From Alphaproteobacteria bacterium (GTDB lineage: Bacteria > Myxococcota_A > UBA796 > CAJQPC01), in assembly GCA_020632795.1 (NCBI GenBank), contig JACKEV010000010.1, forward strand, positions 124,001 to 188,000: 64,000 nt of DNA, given 5' to 3'. The notes under the pieces are model-generated. The model was not told the origin of the DNA. It did no database searches and worked only from the letters and a program-made list of their open reading frames with translations. The translations under genes were made by a program, and so were the position numbers. Below are positions 53,418-62,344 of this stretch, in pieces (within the stretch, counting starts at the first letter, position 1; each line of letters begins with the position of its first letter).

Positions 53418-53730
53418 CTGCCACCCCCGGCACCAACCCGAACAGCCCCGCCACAGCCGTCCCCTGCTCCATCGCCGCCCGCGCGCCCTCGGCCGTCAGC
53501 CTGTAGTACCGCCTCGGCCTCCCCCCGCGCTCCGGCATCGGCTCGCCCTCGTAGCTCTCGATGAGCCCCTCGGCCTCCAGCTTCCTCAGCGCCGGGTACA
53601 CCGAGCCCTGGTGGAGCACCACGGCCCCGTTGGTCCGCTCCTGGACCCGGTCGATCAGCTCCAGGCCGAAGCCCGGACCCTTCACGAGTGCCTGGAGGAG
53701 AGCTGCCTTCGCGGTGATGGGAGTTTCCAT
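53410..53730 (-). CDS. PadR-family transcriptional regulator
   Basis: The 106-residue protein is typical of the family: 'LLQALVKGPGFGLELIDRVQ', 'LHQGSVYPALRKLEAEGLIE' (winged helix) and 'RGGRPRRYYRLTAEGARAAM'. It is the first gene of the 53730-52255 run. Two copies of a CTCAAnGGTTGAG palindrome lie just upstream (53744-53778), a likely autoregulatory operator. Confidence 0.85.
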   Translation of the reverse strand: METPITAKAALLQALVKGPGFGLELIDRVQERTNGAVVLHQGSVYPALRKLEAEGLIESYEGEPMPERGGRPRRYYRLTAEGARAAMEQGTAVAGLFGLVPGVAGA

Positions 53731-53743
53731 GACCGCAGCCTAT

Positions 53744-53778
53744 CTCAAGGGTTGAGGAATGCAACCTCAATGGTTGAG
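53744..53778. promoter_or_regulatory. Tandem palindromic operator, probably PadR
   Basis: CTCAAGGGTTGAG at 53744-53756 and CTCAATGGTTGAG at 53766-53778, both perfect inverted repeats with centres 22 bp apart, two helical turns. They lie between padR and the divergent lipoprotein gene, so both could be controlled. Confidence 0.65.
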
Positions 53779-53864
53779 AATCAACCCAAGCAGACCAGCG
53801 AAGCCCCATTGCCTCCCCGCCCCCCACCGCCTATGCTCCCCTTCCAAGCTCGAAGCCGGAGCGC

Positions 53865-54494
53865 ATGAAGATGAGGAACACCGCCGTTCTCCTGGGCGTC
53901 GCCGTCCTCGCCCAGGGCTGCCTCGTGACCGCCGTCCTCCCTCCAGAGAGCCACCGGGTCCCGGGCGAGGAGCTGGAAGGCACCTGGAGCTGCAGGGACG
54001 CGTCCGACAAGGAGTGGGTGTCCACCATCACCACCCGCCCGGACGGCTGGAGCATCTACCAGAGCTCCAATGTGGAGTGGGAGCAGGAGCTGCTGGCGGA
54101 CGGCAACCAGGACTGGACGCCCCACGTCGAGGTCGGTGACCCCTGGAAGTTCGCTCTGTACAAGTTCGACAAGCTCCACTACCTGATCGGGGCCCCCGAC
54201 GCGCCGAGCTGCGACTGCATGGTCGACGGCTACATGATCGCCGCCGCGGAGGTCAAGGGCTCAAAGGCCACGATCCTGACGGCCAACGAGGAGACCCTCA
54301 AGGCCGGGGTCCAGTCCGGCGACGTCGACGTCCTGGTCTCCGAGAACAACGTGTGGCTGCTCAAGTACGACGCCGAGGAGCTCGCGGCGTTCCTCAGCCA
54401 GCCGAAGACACACAAGCTGCTGGGCGACAAGAAGGAGGGCAAGATGACCTGCGTGCAGATCGCCGGCAGATACGCCCCCGCGCGCGAGGACTGA
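53865..54494 (+). CDS. Lipoprotein, hypothetical
   Basis: The 209-residue product has a lipobox in 'MKMRNTAVLLGVAVLAQGC' (Cys19). The mature part has a beta-rich first half ('LEGTWSCRDASDKEWVSTIT') with a Cys-x-Cys near 'DAPSCDCMVDGYMIAAAEVK', and a helical end. Similar proteins are common in myxobacteria, without known role. It is divergent from the PadR gene and shares the operator region. Confidence 0.7.
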   Translation: MKMRNTAVLLGVAVLAQGCLVTAVLPPESHRVPGEELEGTWSCRDASDKEWVSTITTRPDGWSIYQSSNVEWEQELLADGNQDWTPHVEVGDPWKFALYKFDKLHYLIGAPDAPSCDCMVDGYMIAAAEVKGSKATILTANEETLKAGVQSGDVDVLVSENNVWLLKYDAEELAAFLSQPKTHKLLGDKKEGKMTCVQIAGRYAPARED

Positions 54495-54556
54495 CCGCGT
54501 CGCCCGACCGCACCGTGTCATCGACAACATCGACCCCGAAGCGGTATGCAGGGCCC

Positions 54557-55438
54557 ATGCTCAACCTCACCTGCCTGCTCGCCACCCTGCTCGCCGCCGA
54601 CCCGGAGCCGCCCCCGGTGGACGCGCCCGCAGCGCCCGATGCCCCCGACGAGCCCGACGTCCTGGACGAGCCCGACGTCGAGGACGCCGCCCCGGTCGTC
54701 GTCTTCGTCCACGGCCTCTACGTGAACGCGAGCTGCTGGGACGACTGGCGCGAGCGCTTCGAGGCCCGGGGCTTCCGCACCCTCGCCCCGGAGTGGCCCG
54801 GCCACGAGGGCGAGGCCGCCGCCCTGCGCGCCGACCCGCCCGCCGCGCTGGACACCCTCCAGTTCGAAGAGGTCCTCGATCAGCACCGCGAGGTGCTCTC
54901 CACCCTGGCCGAGCCCCCGCTGCTGGTCGGGCACAGCCTCGGCGGGCTGATCGTTCAGCTCCTGCTCCAGGACGGCCTCGGCCGCGCCGGGGTGGCCATC
55001 GACCCCGCCCCGCCCAAGGGGCTCAGCGTGCTGCGGCTGTCGTTCTTCAAGGCCAACCTGCCCCTGCTTCGCCAGGACGGCGCGGTCACCCAGACCCCCA
55101 AGCAGTTCCACTACGCGTTCACCAACCACCTCGACCCCGACGCCTCCCTCGCGCTCTACGAGCAGCACCTCGTGCCCGAGGCCAGCGGGGTGATCCACGG
55201 GCCGCTCTCCGACGCCGCCGCCGTCGACTACGACAAGGCCCGCCCGCCGCTGATGATCGTGGCCGGCGGCGCCGACCACATCATCCCCCAGGCCCTCAAC
55301 CAGAAGAACGCCCGCAGGTACGGCGAGGCCGCCCCCACCACGTTCCAGGCGTACCCCGGCCGCACCCACTGGACCCTCGCCCAGGAGGGCTGGGAGGCCG
55401 TGGCCGACGACGTGCTGGCCTGGGCCGAGGCGCTGTAG
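54557..55438 (+). CDS. Alpha/beta hydrolase, secreted
   Basis: The 293-residue protein starts 'MLNLTCLLATLLAADPEPPP', a short signal-like segment and an acidic Pro-rich linker. The hydrolase domain has 'VVFVHGLYVNASCWDDW', the nucleophile elbow 'LLVGHSLGGLIVQLL' (Ser), the Asp in 'IVAGGADHIIP' and the His in 'YPGRTHWTLAQEGW'. Esterase or lipase activity is likely; the substrate is unknown. Confidence 0.8.
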   Translation: MLNLTCLLATLLAADPEPPPVDAPAAPDAPDEPDVLDEPDVEDAAPVVVFVHGLYVNASCWDDWRERFEARGFRTLAPEWPGHEGEAAALRADPPAALDTLQFEEVLDQHREVLSTLAEPPLLVGHSLGGLIVQLLLQDGLGRAGVAIDPAPPKGLSVLRLSFFKANLPLLRQDGAVTQTPKQFHYAFTNHLDPDASLALYEQHLVPEASGVIHGPLSDAAAVDYDKARPPLMIVAGGADHIIPQALNQKNARRYGEAAPTTFQAYPGRTHWTLAQEGWEAVADDVLAWAEAL

Positions 55439-55546
55439 GGCGCTGCACCTGGCGCCCCGGGACAGTATTCTGGCGCGCTTCGCCATTCCCGGCGTTCCGG
55501 GCCTCTCCTATCCTCTTCGTGCTCCCTGACGACCCCTCGGTGACGC

Positions 55547-56677
55547 ATGAAGGCTCTCCCTCTCCTGCTCGGCGCGGCCACCGCCGTCGTGGCCGCGGTG
55601 GCCACCGCCCAGGCCGGCCCGACGGCCGTCCCGGACGCCGAGCTCCAGTTCGGCGTGTGCGTCTCCTGCCACGGGGCCCACGGCGAAGGCCGCCCCGAGC
55701 TGGGCGCGCCCCGGGTCGGGGACCTCGAGGCGGCGTACATCGAATCCCGGCTGGAAGGCTTCCGTGAGGCCGGCGCCATCGGCAACACAGACGACCCGAC
55801 CGCTCAGCCGATGCGCGCGATCGCCCAGGGCCTCACCGACGCGCAGATCGCCGGGCTGGCCGCCTTCATCACCGGGCTCGACCCGGAGCTGAAGTCCCCC
55901 GGGCCGCCCGTCGAGGTGGGTACTGCGGCCTGGGCCCCCTGCGCGGCCTGCCACGGCGCCGACGCCCGGGGCGTGCCCGCGACGGGTGCGCCGGACCTGC
56001 TCTACCAGCACCCCGACTACCTCGCCCTCCAGCTCCAGAAGTACCGGGACGGGGTGCGCGGGGGCCCCGGCGCGTCGCCCCACGCTGCGGCCATGGCCGC
56101 GATGGCCCAGGGCCTCGACGACGCCGCCATCGACCAGCTCGTGGGCCACGTCGCCGCCCTGCGCCCGCCCCGGCCGCCCGTGGCGAACCCGCCGGTCACC
56201 GTGTCCGAGGCCGAGGGGCTCGCGGCGTTCGCCGACATCTACGCGGTGGCCACCCACCCCCGCTGCATGAACTGCCACCCCGACGGCGACACCCCCTACC
56301 AGACCGACGACAGCCTGCCCCACGCGATGGGCGTCACCCGCACCAGTCCGCTCCAGGGTCTGCACTGCAGCACCTGCCACGCCCCCAGCGGTGTGGGGGG
56401 CGGGCAGACGCCGCTCCCGCCGGCGGACGCCATCTGGAGCATGCCGCCCCAGGCAATGGTGTTCCAGCACCGCACCCCCGCGCAGCTCTGCGCCCAGCTC
56501 CTCGACCCCGAGGTGAACGGGGGCCGCGGGCTGACCGGCCTGACCGAGCACGTCGAGCACGACCACCTGCTGATCACGAGCTGGCACTCCGGGCGCGAGG
56601 CCCCGCCCCTCACCCACGCCGAGCTGGTGGCGCGCTTCGAGACCTGGGGCGCGGCCGGCGGACCCTGCCCCGAGTAG
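55547..56677 (+). CDS. Multihaem c-type cytochrome
   Basis: The 376-residue protein has a signal peptide and four CxxCH sites: CVSCH at 38-42, then CAACH, CMNCH and CSTCH. The first two are in tandem class I domains ('LGAPRVGDLEAAYIESRLEG', 'PDLLYQHPDYLALQLQKYRD'). The last two lie in a C-terminal domain with 'HPDGDTPYQTDD' and 'APSGVGGGQ'. It precedes the molybdenum hydroxylase genes by 25 bp, so it is the probable electron acceptor for them. Confidence 0.85.
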   Translation: MKALPLLLGAATAVVAAVATAQAGPTAVPDAELQFGVCVSCHGAHGEGRPELGAPRVGDLEAAYIESRLEGFREAGAIGNTDDPTAQPMRAIAQGLTDAQIAGLAAFITGLDPELKSPGPPVEVGTAAWAPCAACHGADARGVPATGAPDLLYQHPDYLALQLQKYRDGVRGGPGASPHAAAMAAMAQGLDDAAIDQLVGHVAALRPPRPPVANPPVTVSEAEGLAAFADIYAVATHPRCMNCHPDGDTPYQTDDSLPHAMGVTRTSPLQGLHCSTCHAPSGVGGGQTPLPPADAIWSMPPQAMVFQHRTPAQLCAQLLDPEVNGGRGLTGLTEHVEHDHLLITSWHSGREAPPLTHAELVARFETWGAAGGPCPE

Positions 56678-56702
56678 CCGCACGCACGAAGGAGCGAGCA
56701 CC

Positions 56703-58886
56703 ATGCATCCATCCGAGACCGGGCCCGTCACGCGCCGCGGCTTCCTCGCCGGCCTGGGCGCCCTCGTGGTCGCGGTCCAGCTCCCCCGCCCCGCCCGGGC
56801 CGCGGAGTCCGCCGTCTACCCCTCGGCCAACGACGCGGCGACCCTCAACGCCTTCGTCGGCGTCGGGACCGACGGCACGGTGACGGTCGTCTGCCCCACC
56901 GCGGAGATGGGCCAGGGCTCGACCACTGGCCTGGCCCAGTGCGTGGCCGACGAGCTGGACGCGCCCTGGGACCGCGTGCGGGTGGTCCACGCCGACGAGG
57001 GCAAGCCCTACCGCTTCGCCCTGCTGCCCTTCGACGCCCGCCACATGACCGGCGCCTCGATGAGCACGCGCACCTGGCGCACCCCCATGCGCGAGGCCGG
57101 GGCCCGCGCCCGCGCGATGCTCATCCAGGCCGCCGCCGCGCGCTGGGGCGTCAACCCAGGCGCCTGCACGACCCGGCAGGGCGTGGTGGTCCACCCCGAC
57201 GGGCACGAGGCCACCTACGGCGAGCTGGCGACCGCCGCCGCCGCGCTGAAGCCGCCTCGCAAGGTCCCCCTCAAGGCGCCCGCGCAGTTCACCCTCATGG
57301 GCCGCTCGCCGCAGCGGGAGGATCTCCTCGGCAAGGTGACCGGGGCCACCCCCTACGGCATCGACCTGCGCCTGCCGGACATGGTCCGGGCCTGCACCGT
57401 GAGCTGCCCCGTCCACGGCGGCGTGGTCGCGTCGGTGGACGACCAGGCCGCCCGCGCGGTGCCCGGGGTGCTGGACGTGCTGGTCTTCGAGGACTTCGTG
57501 GCGGTCCTCGCCGAGACCTGGTGGCCGGCGAAGCGGGCGGCCGACGCCCTGGTCATCACCTGGGACGACCGGGGCTTCGGGGAGGTGGACAGCGCGCTCA
57601 TCTCCGCCGAGCTGCGCGCGGCCCTGGACGACGACAAGGGCGCGACCACCGCGCGCAAGGAAGGCGACGCCCTCAAGGTCCTCGCGTCCGCCGCACAGGT
57701 GATCGAGGCGGAGTACGAGGTGCCCTACCTCGAGCACGCCGCGATGGAGCCGCTCAACTGCACCGTTCACCTCCAGCCCGACCGCTGCGACGTGTGGACG
57801 GGCACCCAGGGGCAGACCCGGGCGCTGTGGGCGGCCCAGGAGATCACCGGGCTGTCCGAGGCGCAGATCCATGTCCACACCGCCTACCTCGGCGGGGGGT
57901 ACGGGCGGCGCGGGAACGTCGACTGGGTCCGGCACGCCCTCCGGATCGCCACCCGGGTGGACCGCCCGGTCCAGATGCTCTGGAGCCGCGAGGAGACCAC
58001 GCGCATCGGCCGCTACCGCCCGGTGGAGGTGGCGCGGCTCCGCGCGGCCGTGGGCGACGGCCGGATCACCGCCCTCCACGCGCGCATCGCCGGAGACCAC
58101 TCCGCGCGAAGCTACCTCTCGGGCTTCATCACGAAGCTGCCGCTCTACCGCACGCTGCTGGCCGAGGGCATGCTGCCCGCCGACAGCCCCTACGCCTTCC
58201 CCAGCGTGCGCGTCGACACCGTCCTGCGGACGTTCCACGTCAACGTGGGGTTCTGGCGCTCGGTCGGGCAGAGCTACACCGCGTTCTTCCGGGAGTGCTT
58301 CCTGGACGAGGTGGCCCACGCGCTGGGCCAGGACCCCGTGGCCCTCCGGCGCAGCCTCCTCCGGGAGGACCGCCCCCGGATCCGGGCCGTGCTGGACCGC
58401 GTCGTGGAGGCCTCCGGCTGGGGCAAGGCCCCCGAGGGCCACTTCCAGGGCATCGGGCTCACCGACTGGTCCGGCAGCTACTGTGCCCAGGTCGTCGAGA
58501 TCACGGTCGAAGACGACGCGCCGCGGGTGCGTCGGCTGACCGCGGTGGTGGACTGCGGGGTGGTCGTCAACCCCGACCAGGTCAAGGCCCAGATCATGGG
58601 GGGCGCCCTCTTCGGGCTCTCCTCCGCGCTGGGCGAGGCCATCACCCTCCGCGGCGGCCGGGTCGAGCAGTCCAACCTCCACGACTACCGCCTGCTGCGG
58701 ATGAACCAGTCCCCCGTCGAGGTGGAGGTCCTCCTGATGGACCGCCCGGACGACCCGCCGATGGGCGTGGGCGAGGCGGGCACGCCGCCGGCCATCCCCG
58801 CCCTGTGCAACGCCCTCTTCGCCGCCACCGGGCGCCGGGTGCGGCGCCTGCCCATCCCCCGCAAGCTCTCGGAGATCGAAGGATGA
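56703..58886 (+). CDS. Molybdopterin-binding subunit of xanthine oxidase-family dehydrogenase (IorB-like)
   Basis: The 727-residue protein has a Tat signal ('TRRGFLAGLGALVVAVQLPR'). Domain pattern and motifs ('EMGQGSTTGLAQCVADELDA', 'MRACTVSCPVHGG' region, 'AYLGGGYGRRGNVDWV', 'MGVGEAGTPPAIPALCNALF' with the conserved Glu) match the periplasmic beta subunits of isoquinoline 1-oxidoreductase and related aldehyde or N-heterocycle dehydrogenases. It acts with the downstream 2Fe-2S subunit and the upstream cytochrome; substrate unknown. The stop overlaps the small subunit start (ATGA). Confidence 0.88.
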   Translation: MHPSETGPVTRRGFLAGLGALVVAVQLPRPARAAESAVYPSANDAATLNAFVGVGTDGTVTVVCPTAEMGQGSTTGLAQCVADELDAPWDRVRVVHADEGKPYRFALLPFDARHMTGASMSTRTWRTPMREAGARARAMLIQAAAARWGVNPGACTTRQGVVVHPDGHEATYGELATAAAALKPPRKVPLKAPAQFTLMGRSPQREDLLGKVTGATPYGIDLRLPDMVRACTVSCPVHGGVVASVDDQAARAVPGVLDVLVFEDFVAVLAETWWPAKRAADALVITWDDRGFGEVDSALISAELRAALDDDKGATTARKEGDALKVLASAAQVIEAEYEVPYLEHAAMEPLNCTVHLQPDRCDVWTGTQGQTRALWAAQEITGLSEAQIHVHTAYLGGGYGRRGNVDWVRHALRIATRVDRPVQMLWSREETTRIGRYRPVEVARLRAAVGDGRITALHARIAGDHSARSYLSGFITKLPLYRTLLAEGMLPADSPYAFPSVRVDTVLRTFHVNVGFWRSVGQSYTAFFRECFLDEVAHALGQDPVALRRSLLREDRPRIRAVLDRVVEASGWGKAPEGHFQGIGLTDWSGSYCAQVVEITVEDDAPRVRRLTAVVDCGVVVNPDQVKAQIMGGALFGLSSALGEAITLRGGRVEQSNLHDYRLLRMNQSPVEVEVLLMDRPDDPPMGVGEAGTPPAIPALCNALFAATGRRVRRLPIPRKLSEIEG

Positions 58887-59338
58887 AGCTCCACATCAAC
58901 GGCGAGACGCGCGAGGTCGACGCCCCGGAGGACACGCCGCTCTTGTGGGTGCTGCGGGACCACCTCGACCTCACGGGCACGAAGTTCGGCTGCGGCGTTG
59001 CCCAGTGCGGGGCCTGCACCGTGCACATCGACGGGCGCGCGACCCGCTCCTGCGTGACCCCGGCGGGCGCGGTGCGGGGGCGTCGGGTGACCACCATCGA
59101 GGGCGTGGGCGACCCGCTCCACCCCGTCCAGCAGGCCTGGATGGCGCACGCCGTACCCCAGTGCGGCTACTGCCAGTCCGGGCAGATCATGGCGGCCATC
59201 TCCTTCCTGCGGCACGTCCCCGACCCCACGGACGAGGAGATCGACGCGGCGATGGCCGGGAACATCTGTCGCTGCGGCACCTACCCCCGCATCCGCGCGG
59301 CGATCCGGGCGGCGGCGAAGGCCCTGGCCGGCGCGTAG
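58883..59338 (+). CDS. 2Fe-2S subunit of the molybdenum hydroxylase (IorA-like)
   Basis: The 151-residue protein has an N-terminal ferredoxin-like 2Fe-2S site 'FGCGVAQCGACTVHIDG' and a second 2Fe-2S domain 'QCGYCQSGQIM' with 'GNICRCGTYPRIRAAI'. This is the typical small subunit of the family. It is coupled to the large subunit by a four-base overlap, and convergent with the AraC gene. Confidence 0.9.
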   Translation: MKLHINGETREVDAPEDTPLLWVLRDHLDLTGTKFGCGVAQCGACTVHIDGRATRSCVTPAGAVRGRRVTTIEGVGDPLHPVQQAWMAHAVPQCGYCQSGQIMAAISFLRHVPDPTDEEIDAAMAGNICRCGTYPRIRAAIRAAAKALAGA

Positions 59339-59345
59339 CGGCCGC

Positions 59346-60362
59346 TCAGGACGCCGGGTCCGCCGCCCCGCCCGCGGCCTGCCGCACGGACTCCGGCGTC
59401 CGCCCGGTCCACTCGTGGAAGGCCCTGAAGAACGAGGTCGGCTCCTCGAAGCCCAGCAGGTAGGCGATCTCGTGGGAGGTCAGCCGCGTGCGCCCGAGGT
59501 AGTGGCGCGCCAGGCCCTCGCGGGTCTCGCGGACGATCTCCTTGTAGCTCGTGCCCTCGCCGTGCAGGCGGCGCTGCAGGGTGCGGGCGCTGACCGCGAG
59601 CCGCCGCGCCACCGCGTCGACGGTGAGCTGGCCGCTGGGCAGCGCCTCCAGCAGCACCGCGTGCGTGCGCTCGGTGAAGGTGGCCGTGTCCTCCAGGTCG
59701 ACCAGGCGCCGGCGCAGCTCCGGCTCGAAGATCGCCCACATCCCGGCGTTGGAGGTGAGGAAGGGGCGCTGCGCGTCCGCCGCGCTGAAGGTCACCGTCG
59801 GCGACGCGCCCTCTTGGACAGGCACGCCGAGGAAGGCCTCATAGGCTGCGCTGTCGTCGGGCAGCCGGGGCATGACGACGGCGACCGGGGTGACGGGCGT
59901 GCGGGTCCCCAGCCTCGCGAGGCGCACCAGGTACATGATCTCGAAGCCGTTCAGCAGGGTCGGCGGCTGGGCGATGCTCTCCATCCAGCGGAACGTCAGG
60001 CGCAGCCCCGCCGCGGTGTCCGAGACGTCGAGGGTGACCGGCGCGATCAACGGCTTGAACCGGGCCAGCCGCCGGGCCGCCGCCGAGAGGTTGGGGCTGC
60101 ACAGGGCGGCGAAGACCGGCGGCGAGAACCACTCGGCCTCCAGCGACCGCGCGAGGCGCACGGCGAACCCGGGGTCGGGGATGGCGTCCTCGATGGCCTG
60201 GCAGAAGCGGAAGAAGGGCTCGGTCCGCAGCCGCACGTCCGGGCGATCGAGCAGCTCCTCGGGCAGGCCGGCGCACCGCAGCACGTCCTGGTGCCGCACG
60301 CCGTTCGCCGCGAGGATGCCCTTCCAGCCGGCGTCCAGGGCGTATCCGTGGTTTCGGGTCAT
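59346..60362 (-). CDS. AraC-family regulator with OruR-like N-terminal domain
   Basis: The 338-residue protein has an N-terminal Arabinose_bd-like (OruR/ArgR type) domain ('LRTEPFFRFCQAIEDAIPDP') and a C-terminal AraC helix-turn-helix ('AVARRLAVSARTLQRRLHGE', 'HEIAYLLGFEEPTSFFRAFH'). The start at ATG 60362 overlaps the sulfotransferase stop. It may control the neighbouring Mo-hydroxylase operon, which is convergent and 7 bp away; this is inference. Confidence 0.85.
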   Translation of the reverse strand: MTRNHGYALDAGWKGILAANGVRHQDVLRCAGLPEELLDRPDVRLRTEPFFRFCQAIEDAIPDPGFAVRLARSLEAEWFSPPVFAALCSPNLSAAARRLARFKPLIAPVTLDVSDTAAGLRLTFRWMESIAQPPTLLNGFEIMYLVRLARLGTRTPVTPVAVVMPRLPDDSAAYEAFLGVPVQEGASPTVTFSAADAQRPFLTSNAGMWAIFEPELRRRLVDLEDTATFTERTHAVLLEALPSGQLTVDAVARRLAVSARTLQRRLHGEGTSYKEIVRETREGLARHYLGRTRLTSHEIAYLLGFEEPTSFFRAFHEWTGRTPESVRQAAGGAADPAS

Positions 60363-61123
60363 CTCACCCCTGCCTCTGCGAGGTCGCACAGCGTCCCATA
60401 CAACGCCCGGGTCTCCCCATCCAGCGCCCCGCCCTCCGGCGACCGACGCAGCGCGGGGTCCACGAAGGGCTGGAGGCCCTCGAAGTCGGCGTGGCGCCGC
60501 AGGCGGTCCATGCCCTCGGCCTCAAAGAGCTGGTCGAAGTGCAGGAACAGCCAGTCCCCGACGTGGCGGTGGCGCTCCAGGACGTGGCGGTAGCAGTGGC
60601 GCCACGTCCCCAGGGCCCAGGCCTCGTCGACCCCCAGCGGCTGGAGGTGCGGGATCGCGCCGCACATGCGCACGAGGCTGCGCGCGGTGGCAAGGGGGTG
60701 CCGGAACACGCAGATGAACCGGGCGTCGCTGAGCAGCGGGCGCCAGGCCGGCAGGGTGAAGCAGAGCTGCGGGTCCTTGAGGCAGTACGGGCTGACCTCC
60801 ACGCAGCGCGCCATCTCCGACAGGAGCGCCTCGTCCGGCGCCACCTCGACCTCCAGCGGCAGGTGCGCCAGCCAGTACTGCCCGTGGGTGGCCGCCCGCG
60901 TCGCGGGGTGCCCCCGGCCCAGGACCTCCAGCGGCGGCGGGGCGTATGCGCCCAGGATGCGCTCGTTGAGCTTCAGGGCGTCGAGGTCCTCGAAGTAGCC
61001 TCGGGGGTTCCAGGGGTCGCTCTCCCAGCCGCGCCGCCCCGTGAAGTAGCCCGAGGTCCCGAAGGTCCCGGCGACCGCGCTCGTCCCGCTGCGGCCGCAT
61101 CCGACGACGACGATGTTGTGCAC
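60359..61123 (-). CDS. Sulfotransferase-family protein
   Basis: A GTG at 61123 preceded by GGAGG starts a 254-residue protein with the PAPS-binding P-loop 'VVVGCGRSGTSAVAGTFGTS' and a 3'-phosphate-type segment 'ARFICVFRHPLATARSLVRM'. A 'SPYCLKDPQLCFTLPAWRPL' segment resembles sulfotransferases of the myxobacterial type. Substrate unknown; it forms an operon with the AraC gene. Confidence 0.78.
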   Translation of the reverse strand: MHNIVVVGCGRSGTSAVAGTFGTSGYFTGRRGWESDPWNPRGYFEDLDALKLNERILGAYAPPPLEVLGRGHPATRAATHGQYWLAHLPLEVEVAPDEALLSEMARCVEVSPYCLKDPQLCFTLPAWRPLLSDARFICVFRHPLATARSLVRMCGAIPHLQPLGVDEAWALGTWRHCYRHVLERHRHVGDWLFLHFDQLFEAEGMDRLRRHADFEGLQPFVDPALRRSPEGGALDGETRALYGTLCDLAEAGVR

Positions 61124-61199
61124 GATCGCGCCTCCTGGCTCCCGCGCTGTCCTACCACGGCGCTGGTGCCCATCGCCCATCCCCGATAGGATGGTGCCG

Positions 61200-61916
61200 A
61201 TGTCCACCTTCCACCCGCGCACCATTCGCTGCCCGGCCTGCGGCGCGACCACCACGCGGATGATCGCGGTGAGCATCAACGGCCCCCGGCGCCCGGACGT
61301 GGTGGACGCCGCGAAGGCCGGCGTCTTCCAGCGCTTCACCTGCACGCAGTGCGGCGCCGGCTACCAGGTCGACCACCCCATGGTCTACCTGGACTTCGAG
61401 AAGGGCCTCTGGATCGCGATGTACCCCGCCCGCTGGGAGCAGAGCTGGCGCCACTACGAGAACGAGCCCCGCGACGACTGGCGCCGCAACATGATCGTCA
61501 ACGCGCCCCCCCTGGTGCGCAGCATGTCGGGCAAGTTCCGCATCCGCGCGGTGTTCGGCCTCGACGCGCTGGGCGACAAGCTGGCCTGCCTCGACGGCGG
61601 CCTGGACGACGTCTTCCTGGAGCTGCTCAAGCTGGACCTCATGCGCAGCACGCAGGGCCTGGTCTTCCACCCCGCCCGCCGCCCCCGGCTGCGGGAGATC
61701 CACCCGGATCGCCTGGTCTTCTTCGTCGCGGGCGGCGCCGACGGCGCGACCCCGCCCCACAGCATGGAGGTCCCGCGCAGCCGCTACGCCGCGCTGGCCG
61801 CCAACGCCGTCGAGTGGGCCGCGGGCATGGAGGCCGTCAGCGGCGGCCCCTACATCGACGTGGGCCGCGCCCTCATCCCCGGGGACGCCGAGCCCGATGA
61901 GGACTGGGCGGCCTGA
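61200..61916 (+). CDS. CpXC-domain protein
   Basis: The 238-residue protein begins with two zinc-ribbon-type motifs, CPACG (12 residues in) and CTQCG, spaced as in CpXC proteins. 'YQVDHPMVYLDFEKGLWIAM' follows. The C-terminal half is helical with 'GLDALGDKLACLDGGLDDVF' and later 'IHPDRLVFFVAGG'. CpXC proteins bind zinc; their function is unclear. Start ATG 61200. Confidence 0.75.
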   Translation: MSTFHPRTIRCPACGATTTRMIAVSINGPRRPDVVDAAKAGVFQRFTCTQCGAGYQVDHPMVYLDFEKGLWIAMYPARWEQSWRHYENEPRDDWRRNMIVNAPPLVRSMSGKFRIRAVFGLDALGDKLACLDGGLDDVFLELLKLDLMRSTQGLVFHPARRPRLREIHPDRLVFFVAGGADGATPPHSMEVPRSRYAALAANAVEWAAGMEAVSGGPYIDVGRALIPGDAEPDEDWAA

Positions 61917-61955
61917 TCTGGTGTAGGGTGCGCGCGTCACGCGCAGGAGGGATCC

Positions 61956-62342
61956 ATGAGCCGCGCCCGCGACTTCCTCGACGTCCTCAACGACCCCAGC
62001 GGCGCCCCGCTGCGGGGCAGCCACCCCGCCGACACGGCGCTGTTCCGGCTGCTGGTCCACGCCACCTTCGCCGACGGCCGGGTGGACCCCCGCGAGTTGG
62101 CCATGCTGCACAAGCTGGTGCCCGACCGGACCGACCAGGAGATCCGCAACCTCGTCCTCAACGAGGCCCGCGCCAGGCTGAACATCGCCGAGCTGGCCGC
62201 CGCGCTGCCCGACCAGGAGTCCCGCGAGGAGGCCCTCATGCTGGCCAGCTTCACCGTGGCCGAGGACGAGGAGCTGCACCGCCGCGAGGTCGGCCTGCTC
62301 AGCAAGCTGATGGACGGCCTGGGGCTGAACCCCGAGGCCTGA
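61956..62342 (+). CDS. TerB-like protein
   Basis: The 128-residue helical protein has 'LFRLLVHATFADGRVDPREL' and 'ALMLASFTVAEDEELHRREV', the two paired acidic helices of the TerB/DUF533 fold with 'ADGRVDP' metal-like residues. RBS GGAGGGATCC precedes the ATG. It follows the CpXC gene by 39 bp, probably the same operon. A role in stress or membrane association is possible. Confidence 0.7.
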   Translation: MSRARDFLDVLNDPSGAPLRGSHPADTALFRLLVHATFADGRVDPRELAMLHKLVPDRTDQEIRNLVLNEARARLNIAELAAALPDQESREEALMLASFTVAEDEELHRREVGLLSKLMDGLGLNPEA

Positions 62343-62344
62343 GG

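Noticed and set aside
56939..59338. Out-of-frame plus-strand read of 799 codons over the Mo-subunit
   Set aside because: Only its last 151 codons, from 58883, are the real 2Fe-2S subunit; the rest is out of frame.
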